Made by a program: the position numbers and the translations under genes. Source: Hesseltinella vesiculosa (Eukaryota > Mucoromycota > Mucoromycetes > Mucorales > Cunninghamellaceae). From it: DNA of 64,000 nucleotides. The stretch covers positions 1,364,001 to 1,428,000 of the forward strand of contig MCGT01000002.1 of the NCBI GenBank assembly GCA_002104935.1, read 5' to 3'. Numbering within the stretch: the first letter of the stretch is position 1; the number at the start of each line of letters is the position of its first letter. The notes under the pieces are model-generated. The model searched no databases and was not told the DNA's origin. It saw only the letters and a program-made list of their open reading frames with translations. Positions 1-10,272 of the stretch are shown here, piece after piece.

Positions 1-148
1 GCTTTCGAAGTCCCACACCTTTCTCTCTTAACGAGAAGATAACAATTAAACGACGTCGTTTATTAGATATATTTAGAGCTTCCATAAAGGAAGGGAAACT
101 AGACTTGACCAGATGTATTAGGAAGTCTCAGGGCTCGGGGCTCTGAGT

Positions 149-478
149 CTAGACGACGGAACATTGGCAGACGTGGTAGTTGAAGCTGTTGCGAGAGCAG
201 CCGAAAGCTTCAATACGTTCAAAGTTCTGGGGTCTCAAACCAATACAAGCGATTTGTCCAACGTTGGAGGGGTTGTGGTGCTCACCGTCGTACATACAGG
301 TGTGGCCACCGGCACCGTTGACACCCAATTCGATACAGTGGTTGGCGGTGTATACGGTTTCGTCATAGCCAGGCATACCGTAGATGGTAACAGTGACAGC
401 GGGATCGATTTCAGGTGCGGCCATCAAGCCAGGAACAAGAGCAGCCAAAGCAAGAGCGAAGTAGTGAATTTGAACCAT
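149..478 (-). CDS. small secreted cysteine-rich protein SSP-1 (two-module member)
   Basis: A 109-residue intronless ORF starting with MVQ. Residues 1-20 form a clear signal peptide ending in PGLMA. The mature part holds two copies of the module shared by all seven SSP genes here. The C-terminal copy is complete: an IACIG start, then F-x-R-I-E-A-F-G-C, then a C-Q-C end. The N-terminal copy (VTIYGMPG... ANHC ... HTC) keeps two cysteines and has lost the other two. That gives six cysteines in all. It is the first of the array in the window and lies on the same strand as five of its relatives. The family is not one I recognise, so no activity is proposed. Secretion to the surface or medium is inferred from the leader. 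The start was chosen because the leader aligns with those of the other six genes. Confidence 0.8.
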   Translation of the reverse strand: MVQIHYFALALAALVPGLMAAPEIDPAVTVTIYGMPGYDETVYTANHCIELGVNGAGGHTCMYDGEHHNPSNVGQIACIGLRPQNFERIEAFGCSRNSFNYHVCQCSVV

Positions 479-540
479 TGTGTTTTTCTTAATTGAAGTG
501 AAGATGTTGTTGATATTTTCAAAGATGTGTCAAACAAGGT

Positions 541-578
541 CATTTTATACCTTTTTTTATTTTTTATTTTGACCTGGC
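541..578 (-). promoter_or_regulatory. SSP-1 core promoter: A-tract plus TATA box
   Basis: On the minus strand an A-rich tract runs into GGTATAAAATG about 63-72 bases upstream of the SSP-1 start codon. The same layout recurs at SSP-3, SSP-6 and SSP-7. Confidence 0.5.
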
Positions 579-2464
579 ACTGCTGTCACTGCCTCTCGAT
601 TCTGAGATTAGAAATACCACAATTGAAATTTTTAACAAATGTTCTCATTTTCTGCTTCTACTTTGGGAAATTCTTCTTGAACCTTAATCATACAATGCCT
701 CCATGTAAACCCTGCAGGTGGGAGCAGGGGCGTGGAGGCAGAGCTGGGTGCTACTTGTTGCCATGAGGATGCCTTTTGAACGATTTTTTTTTCCGCCCTC
801 TTTCCATTTTCTTTTTTTTTGCGTGGGCTTTTGGGTAGCTCGCAAACGAGTTTGAACATGAGGAAGGCTGCAAACGAGAATATTTCGTTCTTGTCGCCTA
901 ACCATCCCTTTACCCCTTTGCCGCGCTCCGTTTCCGGTAGGGCAACGGCTTAAAAAAAAAGACAAATACCCCATGCCCTAGGATCTGGGTCGGGGTTGTC
1001 TCGATAGACAACCAAGATCTGGCAATGCCGGTGCTCGCCATTGGTTACTTCGACCTGTCAAAACTGCACAATGCGCGGAATGGAAACATTTCTTTATTGG
1101 GAAATGACAAGACAATAAACTCTGTGGTGCCATCAGAATGACGATACATCAGCTCCCCAATTTTTTTTTTTTTCGTACTTGGATCGAAGTTTATTAGTGA
1201 AGGCACGGCTTACTTCATCATCGCCTCCAATCTCGGCGATTTGCACGGGTCTAGTACAATAGCTAAGGAGAACATAGGGCAAGTCATAAAGAGCTTGTCA
1301 TCTTGATTCCAGAATGCAACAGATCGGCAGTTGCAGCATATGCACTCGAAATTGCATGTCGCTGACGAGTGGCAAACCAGGGGCGAACCGTCAGTTTTAA
1401 AGAGGCCCTCTTTATGATGCTCCATAGGTTGGCGGCTCGATCTCGATTTTTTCCATGACGAGTCAACAAGTAGCTAGGGAAGTCTTCGGTAAAAAGCAAT
1501 CGTACCGAGTCATCTTGACCTAGACGGCATATAAGCGGGTATGCAGGACACTGAAGGAATGAATGGCATGGTGTCAGAGGCTGGATTCAAGTTTAGATGT
1601 GGCATTGTATGTGATCAGGGGATAAAGCGAGACAATTTAGTGGCTTTTCAAATGAGATGAACTGGTCGAAAAATCAAAAGATGTGACATACCGACTGAAG
1701 AGGAGATGTGCATAATGGACAGCCCTCTTAAAAGAGAAGTGTGGTTAAAAAGGAAAGCCCGTGCATTTTGGCCCAATATGGAATTGACAATAGGGGAAAG
1801 GGATAGCCACAGCCAAAAAAAAAAATAAAGAAAATCCAGAAACTCGTAAAAGTTAAATCTAGCATGAGCCGTATGGTCCATGGCAAGAAAACAGGTGCAT
1901 ACATAAAAGGCAATGCTCACTGTAATAAGCATGTATCATAGCATTTTTGAATCTGTTGCTACAGCTGAAAATATGTAGACATCATGCCAAAAAATTTCTT
2001 GCCCTTGAACCAAACCTGACGACCATGTGCAATTTCAGAAGCTACCAGCGTTTCCATTCTTTGTCAGATTTTTTTGAGCCGCGAATAAATTATTTAGCGA
2101 GCAAAATAATCAGGCAAATCACCAAATTATTTGAAGTTGTTTAAAATCAAAAAATCTTGTGCATGCGAACCACTTTCTTGTATGTGCAGGCAGGTCAACA
2201 GTGGTCTCAGAAAAAAAAAGGCAGCGCCATTTTAAAAGACTACCATTTTTGAGCTGCTTTTGTCAAACCAAGCTGAGAAGAGCGACATTGAAGCAGACAC
2301 AACAGGGGAAGAAGAAATTGGCGTCATTGGAGCAGTTTGTAAATGAAGGCATAGGCATTGGAGGTTTGGATGACTTTATTATATCGAGCGTAGTATTCAC
2401 TGATTACCAGCTACCATGGTACGCCCAGAATCGAAAGCGTTGTGCGGTGATTGAATCCAGCCAC
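579..2464. other. intergenic, no gene recognised
   Basis: Only short unconvincing ORFs occur here. A perfect 8-bp stem with a 4-base loop (GGTTGTCT / CGAT / AGACAACC) lies at 994-1013. Several A/T homopolymers are present. No RNA gene was recognised. Confidence 0.5.
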
Positions 2465-2785
2465 TTCTTTTTCTTCAATTTGAAAAAAAAAAGACCCACT
2501 TGCTATACAGTACTTTTGAATGATCGTATTGATGTGAAATTTTGTATGGTTGCGCAAATGCATGAGTGATGGCGGCACTGAAAAAGTTAAGCTGATTGGT
2601 AAAGGTCGCCCAGCCGCCTATTGAACAGTTTCGATTTGTCACTTCCGATTCTCCAGCCAAAATAAATGAAAATCGGCCATTTTCACCAGGGGACCCTCAG
2701 GCCGTCTGCTGAAAAACCACAGTGCAAAACTGGCCCAAGTCAATTCGCCCAAAATTTGCACACAAGCTCAAAATGGTGAGAAATG
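2465..2785 (-). repeat. dispersed repeat copy A
   Basis: Read on the minus strand, this block aligns over about 300 bases with 12595-12960 and 30595-30930. Shared landmarks are a GGTCCCC/GGGGATCC core, GGCCGATTTT, GAATCGGA and CATGCATTTGCG. The copies are diverged with indels, and no shared open frame is kept. I could not define terminal repeats or target duplications, so the class is unknown. Confidence 0.65.
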
Positions 2786-2879
2786 ATGATGGTTAAAATC
2801 ACATCTCCCTCAGATAGCGACAGGGATAGTTAGGAGGCAGATTGTCAATTACTTTGCGCACACCTGCCAGGAAGGGATG

Positions 2880-2990
2880 TTTTGCGGTGATTAAAAACAG
2901 TTTCGACTAGTCACTTCCGATTCTCCAGCCAAAATAAATGAAAAATCGGCCATTTTCACCAGGGAACCCCCCCCCCCCGTGCCAACTGAT
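2880..2990 (-). repeat. partial dispersed repeat copy, next to copy A
   Basis: This block repeats the central part of copy A in the same orientation (CACTTCCGATTCTCCAGCC, then AAATCGGCCATTTTCACC) and ends in a run of C. It looks like a truncated or tandemly duplicated fragment. Confidence 0.65.
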
Positions 2991-3091
2991 AAAAAATCAT
3001 AGTCCGATGCCCAAAGTCCAACAACTTCTCCAACAGCTGCAGTGTCAAATCAAGGGTGCGATGATTACTGATCTTGTTTAATCGATAGATC

Positions 3092-3124
3092 TTTTTTTTT
3101 TTTTTTGCAAAAAAAAAAAAAAAA
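3092..3124. repeat. homopolymeric inverted repeat T15-GC-A16
   Basis: Fifteen T, the dinucleotide GC, then sixteen A form an essentially loopless inverted repeat. It lies 220 bases beyond the 3' end of SSP-2. It could extrude as a cruciform or form a hairpin in RNA, but no function is implied. Confidence 0.6.
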
Positions 3125-3345
3125 GAGGTAGCCTGTTTAGCAAGAGCCGCGGTAGGCTCCTGACTGGTCCGATGGCAGGTTGGCGTGCGCGCTCTTGCCT
3201 TCTCAATGTGTCGCGGGACATGATCAGGATTTCATCTGGTTTGGGCTGAGACCTGGTAGCAATACTTTTTTATATTTTATTGCAAGACATTGCATTGAGC
3301 TCCTTGGCTCAAATTTTTCTTGTTGGGATGTCAGCAAAAACTGAT

Positions 3346-3690
3346 TCAAGCTTGATCTTCCTTGCATACGCAGTAGTAGTAACCAGAGCCTGTTTGCTTG
3401 CAGTTGGTAGCAGTGAATTTCGTAAAATGGGGATCAACTAATCCGTTGCAACTAACGGTGACCTCGTTTGGCACATCTTCAGTTACATTGTTACATTTAT
3501 AAATGCGACCGTGTAAAAGTGGTTCACAGCCATCAGCAGTAAAGCCGGTGACCCCAGTGTCGGGCAATCCTGTAACATCCACAATAACTCTGCGACCTTC
3601 CAAAGATCCATCATCTGGGGCAAAAGCTGGGATTGCCAGCAATCCTGGAACGAGCGCTCCTAGTGCAACAAACAATTGCATTTGGACCAT
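3346..3690 (-). CDS. small secreted cysteine-rich protein SSP-2 (two-module member)
   Basis: A 114-residue intronless protein. The start at 3690 was chosen because MVQMQLF begins the family leader. The frame is open 16 codons further upstream, but that stretch is lysine-rich and unlike a leader. The signal peptide is about residues 1-20 (ends PGLLA). Two SSP modules follow. The first (VDVTGLPD...GFTADGC...YKC) retains two of four cysteines. The second (VTVSCNG...KFTATNC...YYYCVC) has all four. The layout matches SSP-1, which suggests the pair descends from one module duplication. An N-glycosylation site (NVT) lies between the modules. Function unknown. Confidence 0.8.
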   Translation of the reverse strand: MVQMQLFVALGALVPGLLAIPAFAPDDGSLEGRRVIVDVTGLPDTGVTGFTADGCEPLLHGRIYKCNNVTEDVPNEVTVSCNGLVDPHFTKFTATNCKQTGSGYYYCVCKEDQA

Positions 3691-3747
3691 TTTTTCTTTT
3701 TCAACTTTCAATCGGATAGAGCATTTTTTTTTGTACACAACTCACTT

Positions 3748-3762
3748 TGGGTTATATATGCT
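3748..3762 (-). promoter_or_regulatory. SSP-2 TATA-like element
   Basis: CATATATAAC on the minus strand lies about 60-70 bases upstream of the chosen SSP-2 start. It has no adjacent long A-tract, unlike the other members. Confidence 0.4.
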
Positions 3763-3779
3763 TTCAGGAGGTTAGTCTA

Positions 3780-6520
3780 GATGCCTTTAGTGGATGACTG
3801 GTACTAAAACATAACTCTCTCCATATGGCGATCAGACGCAACTTTTTTGCACGTTCACAGCTTCTGCACTTTGCACGGTATGCTTTTCGGGCCTTATTAC
3901 GCAAAGAGGCATTCCTGTGTTGTGACTTTTTTTTCTTTCATATGACCCTTCTGTTTCTTGAGATGTAACCGGCAAGTTCTCGGAGATGTTCATATCAACA
4001 ATGAGAAGGAGTCCCTTTATACGCACATTTTGTCTTTTTACATGGCCTGAATTTGTACGTGTTTTCATTGTTTGGCCCAGCGTGGTAGCAATGACGGCAT
4101 GATATTTAGTGGCGGTTTTTGTGCACCAGCTTGATCAAGCTGTTAAACAAGAATGATACCCCATATTCATTGGCACAACATCAAAGACAATTTAGCTTAT
4201 AGCATGGTCATAGTTTATAAAGTGGTGCAGGTCTGCCATGCGGCTTTCGGCCAAAATGAAAGGAAGCACAGGAAAAATGTCCAGTTTTATTTTTAAACCA
4301 ATCATGTGTTATCTATACAGCACTTTTGAAAGGATTATATTGATTTAAAAAGTTTTCATGAGCAAATGAGGCTCGTGTTTAGCTTCTCTTGTTTGACTGG
4401 CATCGTCAAAAAATAATAATGATAAAATAGAATGCAGGAGCCGCTCTTCTCTAAATCTGGCAGGAGCCAAATGGGACGCGCCTTTTTTTCTTTTCTTTTT
4501 TTTTTTTGTTCTAACCATTTTGCACCAAGGATCAACAATGATCCACACCGAGAGACGGGTCACAAGCTACATGTAAAAGCTCTCTGCAATTACCCATAAA
4601 CCTACCCCGCTTGCTAACGAGACAATGACTACAGATGTGCAGCGTGTTTAGCCATGACAATGGGTTGACTCTACATCAAGAACAGTTTGATCTCTCATGG
4701 GTCGAGGGCACGCCAAAAGTAAGTAAACGTTACCACCTTCCCCATCTCGTTCTCATCACTTTATCAATCTCGCTCTTCTAACTTCCCCCCTTTCACTTTT
4801 CACACTTTTTTAGACTTGCATTGCTATTCTTCTTGCGGATCGTCATCCCACCTGATGTTCTTCAGGCTAGCCGAAGATCCGTTTTAAGTCCAACCAGATA
4901 GAGGTAAATGTTTTATGCAGAGTGTCTTCACCATAACCACCTTTTACTCTTCCTCATTTCTGGGGTGGCGGCACAGTACACCTGCAAGCAGCGCTGAACT
5001 CTATGCCACTCAGAACCGTGGTACATGTGGTGTTCCTGGCCACACCACTTCATCCTCTTGTCCCTATCTGCGACACACAACGAACAAAAAAGAACTCCCG
5101 CAATTCTTTATGCCGTTGCATGAGAAGTATGCCAAAGCTTGCTCCTTCCACGATGTAGGTGGCCGGCAAAGAACTGTGCTTGGGTATGCGGCTGAGCTGA
5201 CTGTGGCATGGAAACAACAAGCCCCAAGCAACAAATCCTACCCAGCTTTCAAACCCGTGTCTGGGGATTTGTGAAATTCTCATTGCAAGTCGTCTTGGTC
5301 AGGTAAGCAGGGATAAAAGAAAATGCAGAGCTTGGTACAGCGGCTAACATTCAGACTCTCTCGCTCTCTCTTTTTATTTAGCAACCAGTCGCTGCGGCTG
5401 TGCGCTCTATTCAAGACTTTGTCTACCAACAATTCGCAGCGCTTAACTCCTGGTGATTCTGTACCTATTTAGACATGAAATCATCCCATACGACCTTCAT
5501 GGCATCACTACATCCTCCTCGTCTCCGATTCCCCGACTAAAAACAATGAAAGATCGACCGGCTCTGTTCTATGAAGTCCCCTACGCTTCACCAATTTATC
5601 ACCATTACGCTTCTCCGCCGGAACCCTGGACGTGTCTTACCGATACTTGTCAGGATTCTTCAGGTGTACGATGCCTACAGAGCACCATTTCAATGCGCAA
5701 ATACACAACCGGAACTGCACATACCCGCCTTTTCGGTCCTTGCCAAAATTGAGCCGGCCATTGAATCGGGGAACAGCCTACCATCTCACGGGATCCCCAC
5801 GACCAACTGGTCTTCGTGTCAACCAGGAGCCACCATCTAAATATGTCACGGACGCCTTCTGGGAAGTTTGCCAGATGGATCAATATTATAATAGGCAAGT
5901 TGGAGTGAGAGAAAACAGTCGAAGTTAGCAAAGCGCGCTAACCTTTTTTTTCGATGCTTTTCCCCGTTAGTCAAGCGGCATCGAAAAAGAGCCATACTTG
6001 GGCATCATGTTTCCTTGGTCTCGCATTAGCTGATGTCATGTTTGCTCAGACGAAACTGGTACACCCACCTCAGTAGTGTGCTGATGACCTGCCCAGCATT
6101 GGAACTTTTCAGCTAGATTATCAGAACTCTGGCGTTGACCCAATGCGCCGTGCAATTGTTACAACATCGTATGGCACTGGATCAGCACTCCACACCTACC
6201 TGCAGATTACCATGACAGAATGCGTGGCCGGCACTGGTCGGGTGGATCGAGCATAATGGCTTGAAAAGCGCAATTGGTAAAACCGTGTCGGATCGAAATA
6301 AATAACCCAACTTTCTCACAGGAGAAAGCCAGGAAGCTAGGCTTTTATCCTCTTTTTTTTTTTTACTCTTTCGTGACATGGATTCTAAGCATCCCTAGAT
6401 ATGGCTCGGGCTCTTGGGAGAATCGTTTTCATTCTCGTGGCCCCTCCAAACTTTAGAAAAGCGTAGCAAAACACGCGTGAGCCATTTATTTCGAACGGCG
6501 ATAATGAAACTTATATCGCA
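3780..6520. other. 2.7-kb spacer, no gene recognised
   Basis: An open stretch at 4915-5274 (119 codons, plus strand) is flanked by splice-like signals (GTAAGTAAACG near 4717, TTTTTTAG near 4815, GTAAGC near 5303, TTTATTTAG near 5380). It could be the debris of a spliced gene, but the translations match nothing I know and frames break repeatedly. Nothing else is supportable. Confidence 0.35.
4310..4372 (-). repeat. fragment of the dispersed repeat
   Basis: The stretch TATACAGCACTTTTGAA through GAGCAAATGAGG matches one end of copy A (2501-2566) in the same orientation. It is a short, decayed fragment. Confidence 0.45.
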
Positions 6521-6528
6521 AGATAAAC

Positions 6529-6774
6529 TTATTTACCAATTTGAGGATGAGCATCGCAGAAACATTGGTAATAACCAGGTTCTGCACCTAGAAGGCTGCA
6601 TCTGCTAGCGATGAAATTAAGAGGGTTTGGTTCATCCAATCCGAAACAAGTGATGTGCACCGGGTCTGTCTGGCGAGCGGCTAAATTCTTCCCAGCCGAG
6701 TGTTGAGCGGAACTAGCCATCATTCCAGGCACGAGCATTGCCAATGCCACAGCAAACCATTTAGCTTGAACCAT
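6529..6774 (-). CDS. small secreted cysteine-rich protein SSP-3 (single module)
   Basis: An 81-residue intronless protein. The leader MVQAKWFAVALAML...MMA covers residues 1-20. A short pro-like stretch ends in AARQ, and then comes one complete module: VHITCFG, NFIASRC, YYQCFC. The four cysteines follow the family spacing C-x(~16)-C-x(~10)-C-x-C. It is one of the shortest members and close to a minimal unit. It is transcribed away from SSP-4, with which it shares a 787-base upstream region. Function unknown. Confidence 0.8.
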   Translation of the reverse strand: MVQAKWFAVALAMLVPGMMASSAQHSAGKNLAARQTDPVHITCFGLDEPNPLNFIASRCSLLGAEPGYYQCFCDAHPQIGK

Positions 6775-6828
6775 TATATTTTATCTTGAGGATGAGTTAA
6801 TGAATGGTGGAAGCAGAAAATAGACGGC

Positions 6829-6864
6829 AGTATTTATACTTTTTTTTTTTTTTTTTTTTTTTTT
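6829..6864 (-). promoter_or_regulatory. SSP-3 core promoter: A24 tract plus TATA box
   Basis: On the minus strand 24 consecutive A run directly into AAGTATAAATA, about 57-66 bases upstream of the start codon. Confidence 0.5.
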
Positions 6865-7478
6865 GAAATAGTGCATTTCAATTGGCAACCACCATATACT
6901 CCTCTTTCTCTCCGGGATTATGCCTTGATGATACGTTGGGGGTTCATCTTATATGCAGATCCTAACCCTCAGTTAATGCTTCCCGATAATTGAGTGTTGT
7001 GCACGGATCAATGCCAATGCTGCATTGCAATTCGAATTTTTTTTTTTTACCTTTTTTTTCGCTGTCAATGGATTTTTGATTTCATGCTGGCTTTTCTTTT
7101 CACAAAAAAAATCACTGCTTGCATGCTGTTAGCGTATGGCCACTTAATCTTTATGGTCATGAAAAATGTTTTTTATTTGTCTTTAGCTGCCCGAAAGAGC
7201 GTCGTCACTGTACCAAATTTTGCTTCGCATAAAGATGCAAAGGGGAATAGGATTCGTACTTCGAAACAAGCCAATATGTTCAAGAGGCACCGGCATTGTA
7301 GAATCTTGGCATAAACGAGCCTCGGTGTATATGAGCTCGGCATAATTGGTCTTGCTTTAAGCTCGTGAATTTCCAGCAGGGCCGAAAAGGTAAAATGCAA
7401 AAATAATGCCACCAGTTTCCGGTTGCTATCCGACCCCGATCCATGCTGGTCATCCCAAAGATTGCATATTTCTGTCAA

Positions 7479-7490
7479 AGTATATATTCT
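7479..7490 (+). promoter_or_regulatory. SSP-4 TATA-like element
   Basis: AGTATATATTC lies 72-83 bases upstream of the SSP-4 start and is followed by T and A tracts in the presumed 5' leader. Confidence 0.45.
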
Positions 7491-7561
7491 TGCCTTATTT
7501 TTTTTTCTAAAAAAAAAAGTAAATCAAAAGTTGACAACATTCACTTAAAAAATATAACACG

Positions 7562-7804
7562 ATGGTTCAAGTTCAATTGTTTGCAATGGCTTTGGCAATG
7601 GTTGTGCCTGGAATGATGGCCTATTCTATCCCCGATTATGGCATGGACTTAGAAGCTCGCCAATACCCACCCGTCAATATTACTTGCATTGGAATCTATG
7701 GCACGGATGTTACCAGCTTCGGTGCTTTTAACTGTTTTGCAATGGGAGATAATGAAACGATGTGCGACTGCACGGACATCTCCAGTGAGAGCATCACCGT
7801 TTAA
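7562..7804 (+). CDS. small secreted cysteine-rich protein SSP-4 (single module)
   Basis: An 80-residue intronless protein and the only SSP on the plus strand. The leader MVQVQLFAMALAMV...MMA is residues 1-20. An acidic linker ending LEARQ precedes one complete module: VNITCIG, FGAFNC, TMCDC. NITC and NETM are potential N-glycosylation sites. It stands divergently to SSP-3. The LEARQ end of the linker resembles the AARQ in SSP-3 and LEARQ in SSP-7, so processing after arginine is possible but not shown. Function unknown. Confidence 0.8.
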   Translation: MVQVQLFAMALAMVVPGMMAYSIPDYGMDLEARQYPPVNITCIGIYGTDVTSFGAFNCFAMGDNETMCDCTDISSESITV

Positions 7805-8837
7805 CTCGAACAACACCCATGCAATGGTAGCAACGCCCATAGTTATTTTTGCATCGAAAATGAGCTAATAAAATCGTTAACCAGAGAGTCTAGTATTCCC
7901 GGCATTTTTGGAATTTTGCTTTTTGCTTGCAGTTTATAGCCGCCTGTTTGAGCAGTATTGTAAAACTTTATTATAACCATCCAAGCTGAACTTTGGTTCG
8001 CTGGCTCAAACGGGTAAGCATTGTATGCTTTTTTTTTTTTTTTCAAAACGACCAAAAAAAAAAAATCTATAAAGCTTATATTGAATAGAGGCTAAAAAGA
8101 AGAGAACGGCTAGAATCTAATTGGAATGCAAGAAAGGGACGAATCCATGATGAAAAAGGGGATGGGAAAAGGAGGACGATTTTGGACTCGTTTTTTTCAT
8201 TTTTCATTTTTCATCCTGGAGAATCGGAGGTTCCAAACGGTAAGAGATGTCAAGCTGGCTGGGAAGCCTTCATCGATCGGCTTCAATACGGCATCCATGT
8301 GTCCTATAAAGCTGTGCTCTATTACAAAATTTCACGCCGATTCTATCAGTGAAAGATGATTTACTGCCTTTTCTTTTTTTAAAAAATGCAATGGGGGGAC
8401 CTTGACGATGTGGACAAAAAATCATCATTTTTCATAGAAAACCAGTCACCATCGGTTCACCCCAAAGTTGACACACTGGAGCATAGGATGAGGTGACATT
8501 CTAGTTGCAAGCACAGGCCATGCATTCAGCGTTATGGCAAGCTTGAAGCCAAAGAGCTGCCATAAAACCTACCGCACGCATAAATTTGCAGGAAAAACAG
8601 CCAATTGCGTCCAACGAAATCACCTGTTTAATATTTCAAATTCCGAGCTGAGACTACAGTAAAAATCTCGCAGTCAGGGAAAATTCTGAGCAGAAGCGTG
8701 TCACACACAATACAAAGATCGAGGAAGACTGATGGAAAAACTTTAAATGCAATGAGAAGTCCAATTGAGCAGTAAAAAAGGGAGATATATCATTTAATGC
8801 GGAGATGATTAGCGGTCGCTGATGAGCACAGCTTTGC
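7805..8837. other. intergenic, no gene recognised
   Basis: The stretch contains A/T homopolymers and, near 8195-8242, a short match to the dispersed repeat (TTTTTCATTTTTCATCC, then GGAGAATCGGAGGTTCC). No coding region is supported. Confidence 0.4.
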
Positions 8838-9137
8838 TTAGACGATTGGAATTTCGGCACATTCACAGTGCAACTGTCCATCATCCTGTACAGTGCAGTT
8901 CGATGCAACAAATATTTCAACTAATGGCGGGATACCGAGGCACACGATATTGACAGGGGCTAATTCCTGACGCATGGTTAAGTCCTCGTTGCTGGGGTCC
9001 AAGGACGGAAACACCGTCAAGTCTTCGTTTGTAGGTTCAAAAAAAGGAGGCTGCAACAAATCTTCAATGGAAGGAGTTGCCATCAGACCAGGCACAAGTA
9101 CTGCTAATGCAACTGCAAACCACTGATATTGGACCAT
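8838..9137 (-). CDS. small secreted cysteine-rich protein SSP-5 (single module)
   Basis: A 99-residue intronless protein. The leader MVQYQWFAVALAVL...LMA is residues 1-20. It is followed by an acidic linker with two imperfect copies of (T/S)NEDLT about 15 residues apart, then TMRQ, then one complete module: VNIVCLG, IFVASNC, LHCEC. The linker is longer than in SSP-3 and SSP-4, so length variation in the family lies between leader and module. No convincing TATA box lies at the usual distance. Function unknown. Confidence 0.8.
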   Translation of the reverse strand: MVQYQWFAVALAVLVPGLMATPSIEDLLQPPFFEPTNEDLTVFPSLDPSNEDLTMRQELAPVNIVCLGIPPLVEIFVASNCTVQDDGQLHCECAEIPIV

Positions 9138-9858
9138 CTTTTCCTTTTTACGGTGGTGTATTCAACGATAAAAATAAAATTAAAAAAAAAAAGATCAAAA
9201 CTTTTCCATTCCATCGTGGTTTTTTTTTTTAGCCAATTCTTGAGCTCATTTCCAACCGCGCCTTTGATGAAGATTTTTTAGCTGCTTCCTCCCGCTCCCG
9301 CTCCCGCTCACTTTCAAATTCAAAGGTGACCTGTGCAAAATGTAGTCTAAATTAATATTTTTTAAGTCTCCAGGTGCACATGTAGCACATTGCAAAGGCA
9401 GGAATATTTGAACATGCGTGAGGATAATTTCATGCTGACAGGAAATTCGAGCAAAGCAGTATGAAGCGGAGGTTAAAACATACATGGCCATCGGCTTTTT
9501 GAGTTCACCGTTACACTTCGATGTATACAACATCATGCGTAGGCTATGCTTGTAGGCCGTAACGGCAACTGTGGAGTTAGACAATCAAACGCTTCCAGCC
9601 CTCCTAGTTTGAGGATTATCGGAGAGTTTGGAACTTTGGTATGAATGGTATGAAGGGCATAGTGCAAATCTGATTGGCGGAAAGCAACGCCCTCACACCA
9701 GCATTAATGACCAATGAGAGCAGTTACAATTTGAAAAACCGGGTTGAGGTGACAGCTTTCTCAGAGAGGGTGGAACTCAAGTAGCTCTGGAAATTTAGGG
9801 TCATTTAATAGCGTAGAAACATTAAAAAATTATGAAAAAAAAGAGGGTACAAAGTATA
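9138..9858. other. intergenic, no gene recognised
   Basis: Nothing coding is supported here. A short GC-rich simple repeat, TCCCGC repeated about three times, occurs near 9291-9308. Confidence 0.4.
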
Positions 9859-10191
9859 TTAATCATCAGCTGGTGGTGCCACTGAAGGTGATGGTGCAGG
9901 AGGGGGGGTAATGGAGCAATGGCAAGCATAGCGATCAAGAGACACTTGGACGCAATCCACCGCAGTAAAATCAGTCACACCCTTTCCTGGAAGACCTTTA
10001 CAAAATACTTCTGCGGTAAATGGTGATGCAGAGGTGTTAGCAAGGGAATCAGCTGCAGGTGTGGTTGGATCTGGCGTAGTTGCGGCTGCATCACGGGCTA
10101 TTAACCATGCCGTTGAGTCGGCAGCAGGGCGCGCGAACATGCCAGGAGCAAGTAATGCCATTGCTACTGCAAGCCACTGGATTTGGATCAT
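9859..10191 (-). CDS. small secreted cysteine-rich protein SSP-6 (single module)
   Basis: A 110-residue intronless protein with the leader MIQIQWLAVAMALL...MFA (residues 1-20; the second residue is I, not V). A Thr/Pro/Ala-rich linker of about 45 residues follows, with an LIARD site. One module comes next (AEVFCKG, DFTAVDC, YACHC), and then a Pro/Ala tail. The rich Thr/Ser/Pro linker looks like an O-glycosylated stalk. It lies head-to-tail with SSP-5 and SSP-7. Function unknown. Confidence 0.8.
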   Translation of the reverse strand: MIQIQWLAVAMALLAPGMFARPAADSTAWLIARDAAATTPDPTTPAADSLANTSASPFTAEVFCKGLPGKGVTDFTAVDCVQVSLDRYACHCSITPPPAPSPSVAPPADD

Positions 10192-10251
10192 GTTTTAGAT
10201 ACTTCTTGAGAATAGACTGGGTGAATGCTGTGATGAAAAAAAAAAAGACAC

Positions 10252-10272
10252 AGATTTATACTTTTTTTTTTC
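10252..10272 (-). promoter_or_regulatory. SSP-6 core promoter: A-tract plus TATA box
   Basis: On the minus strand an A-run leads into AAGTATAAATC about 62-70 bases upstream of the start codon, the same arrangement as SSP-3. Confidence 0.5.

Noticed and set aside
1210..1425. Cysteine-rich short ORF (minus) that at first looked like another SSP module
   Set aside because: It lacks the leader and the C-x-G and F-x-A-x-x-C landmarks. The cysteines fall in an unrelated pattern.
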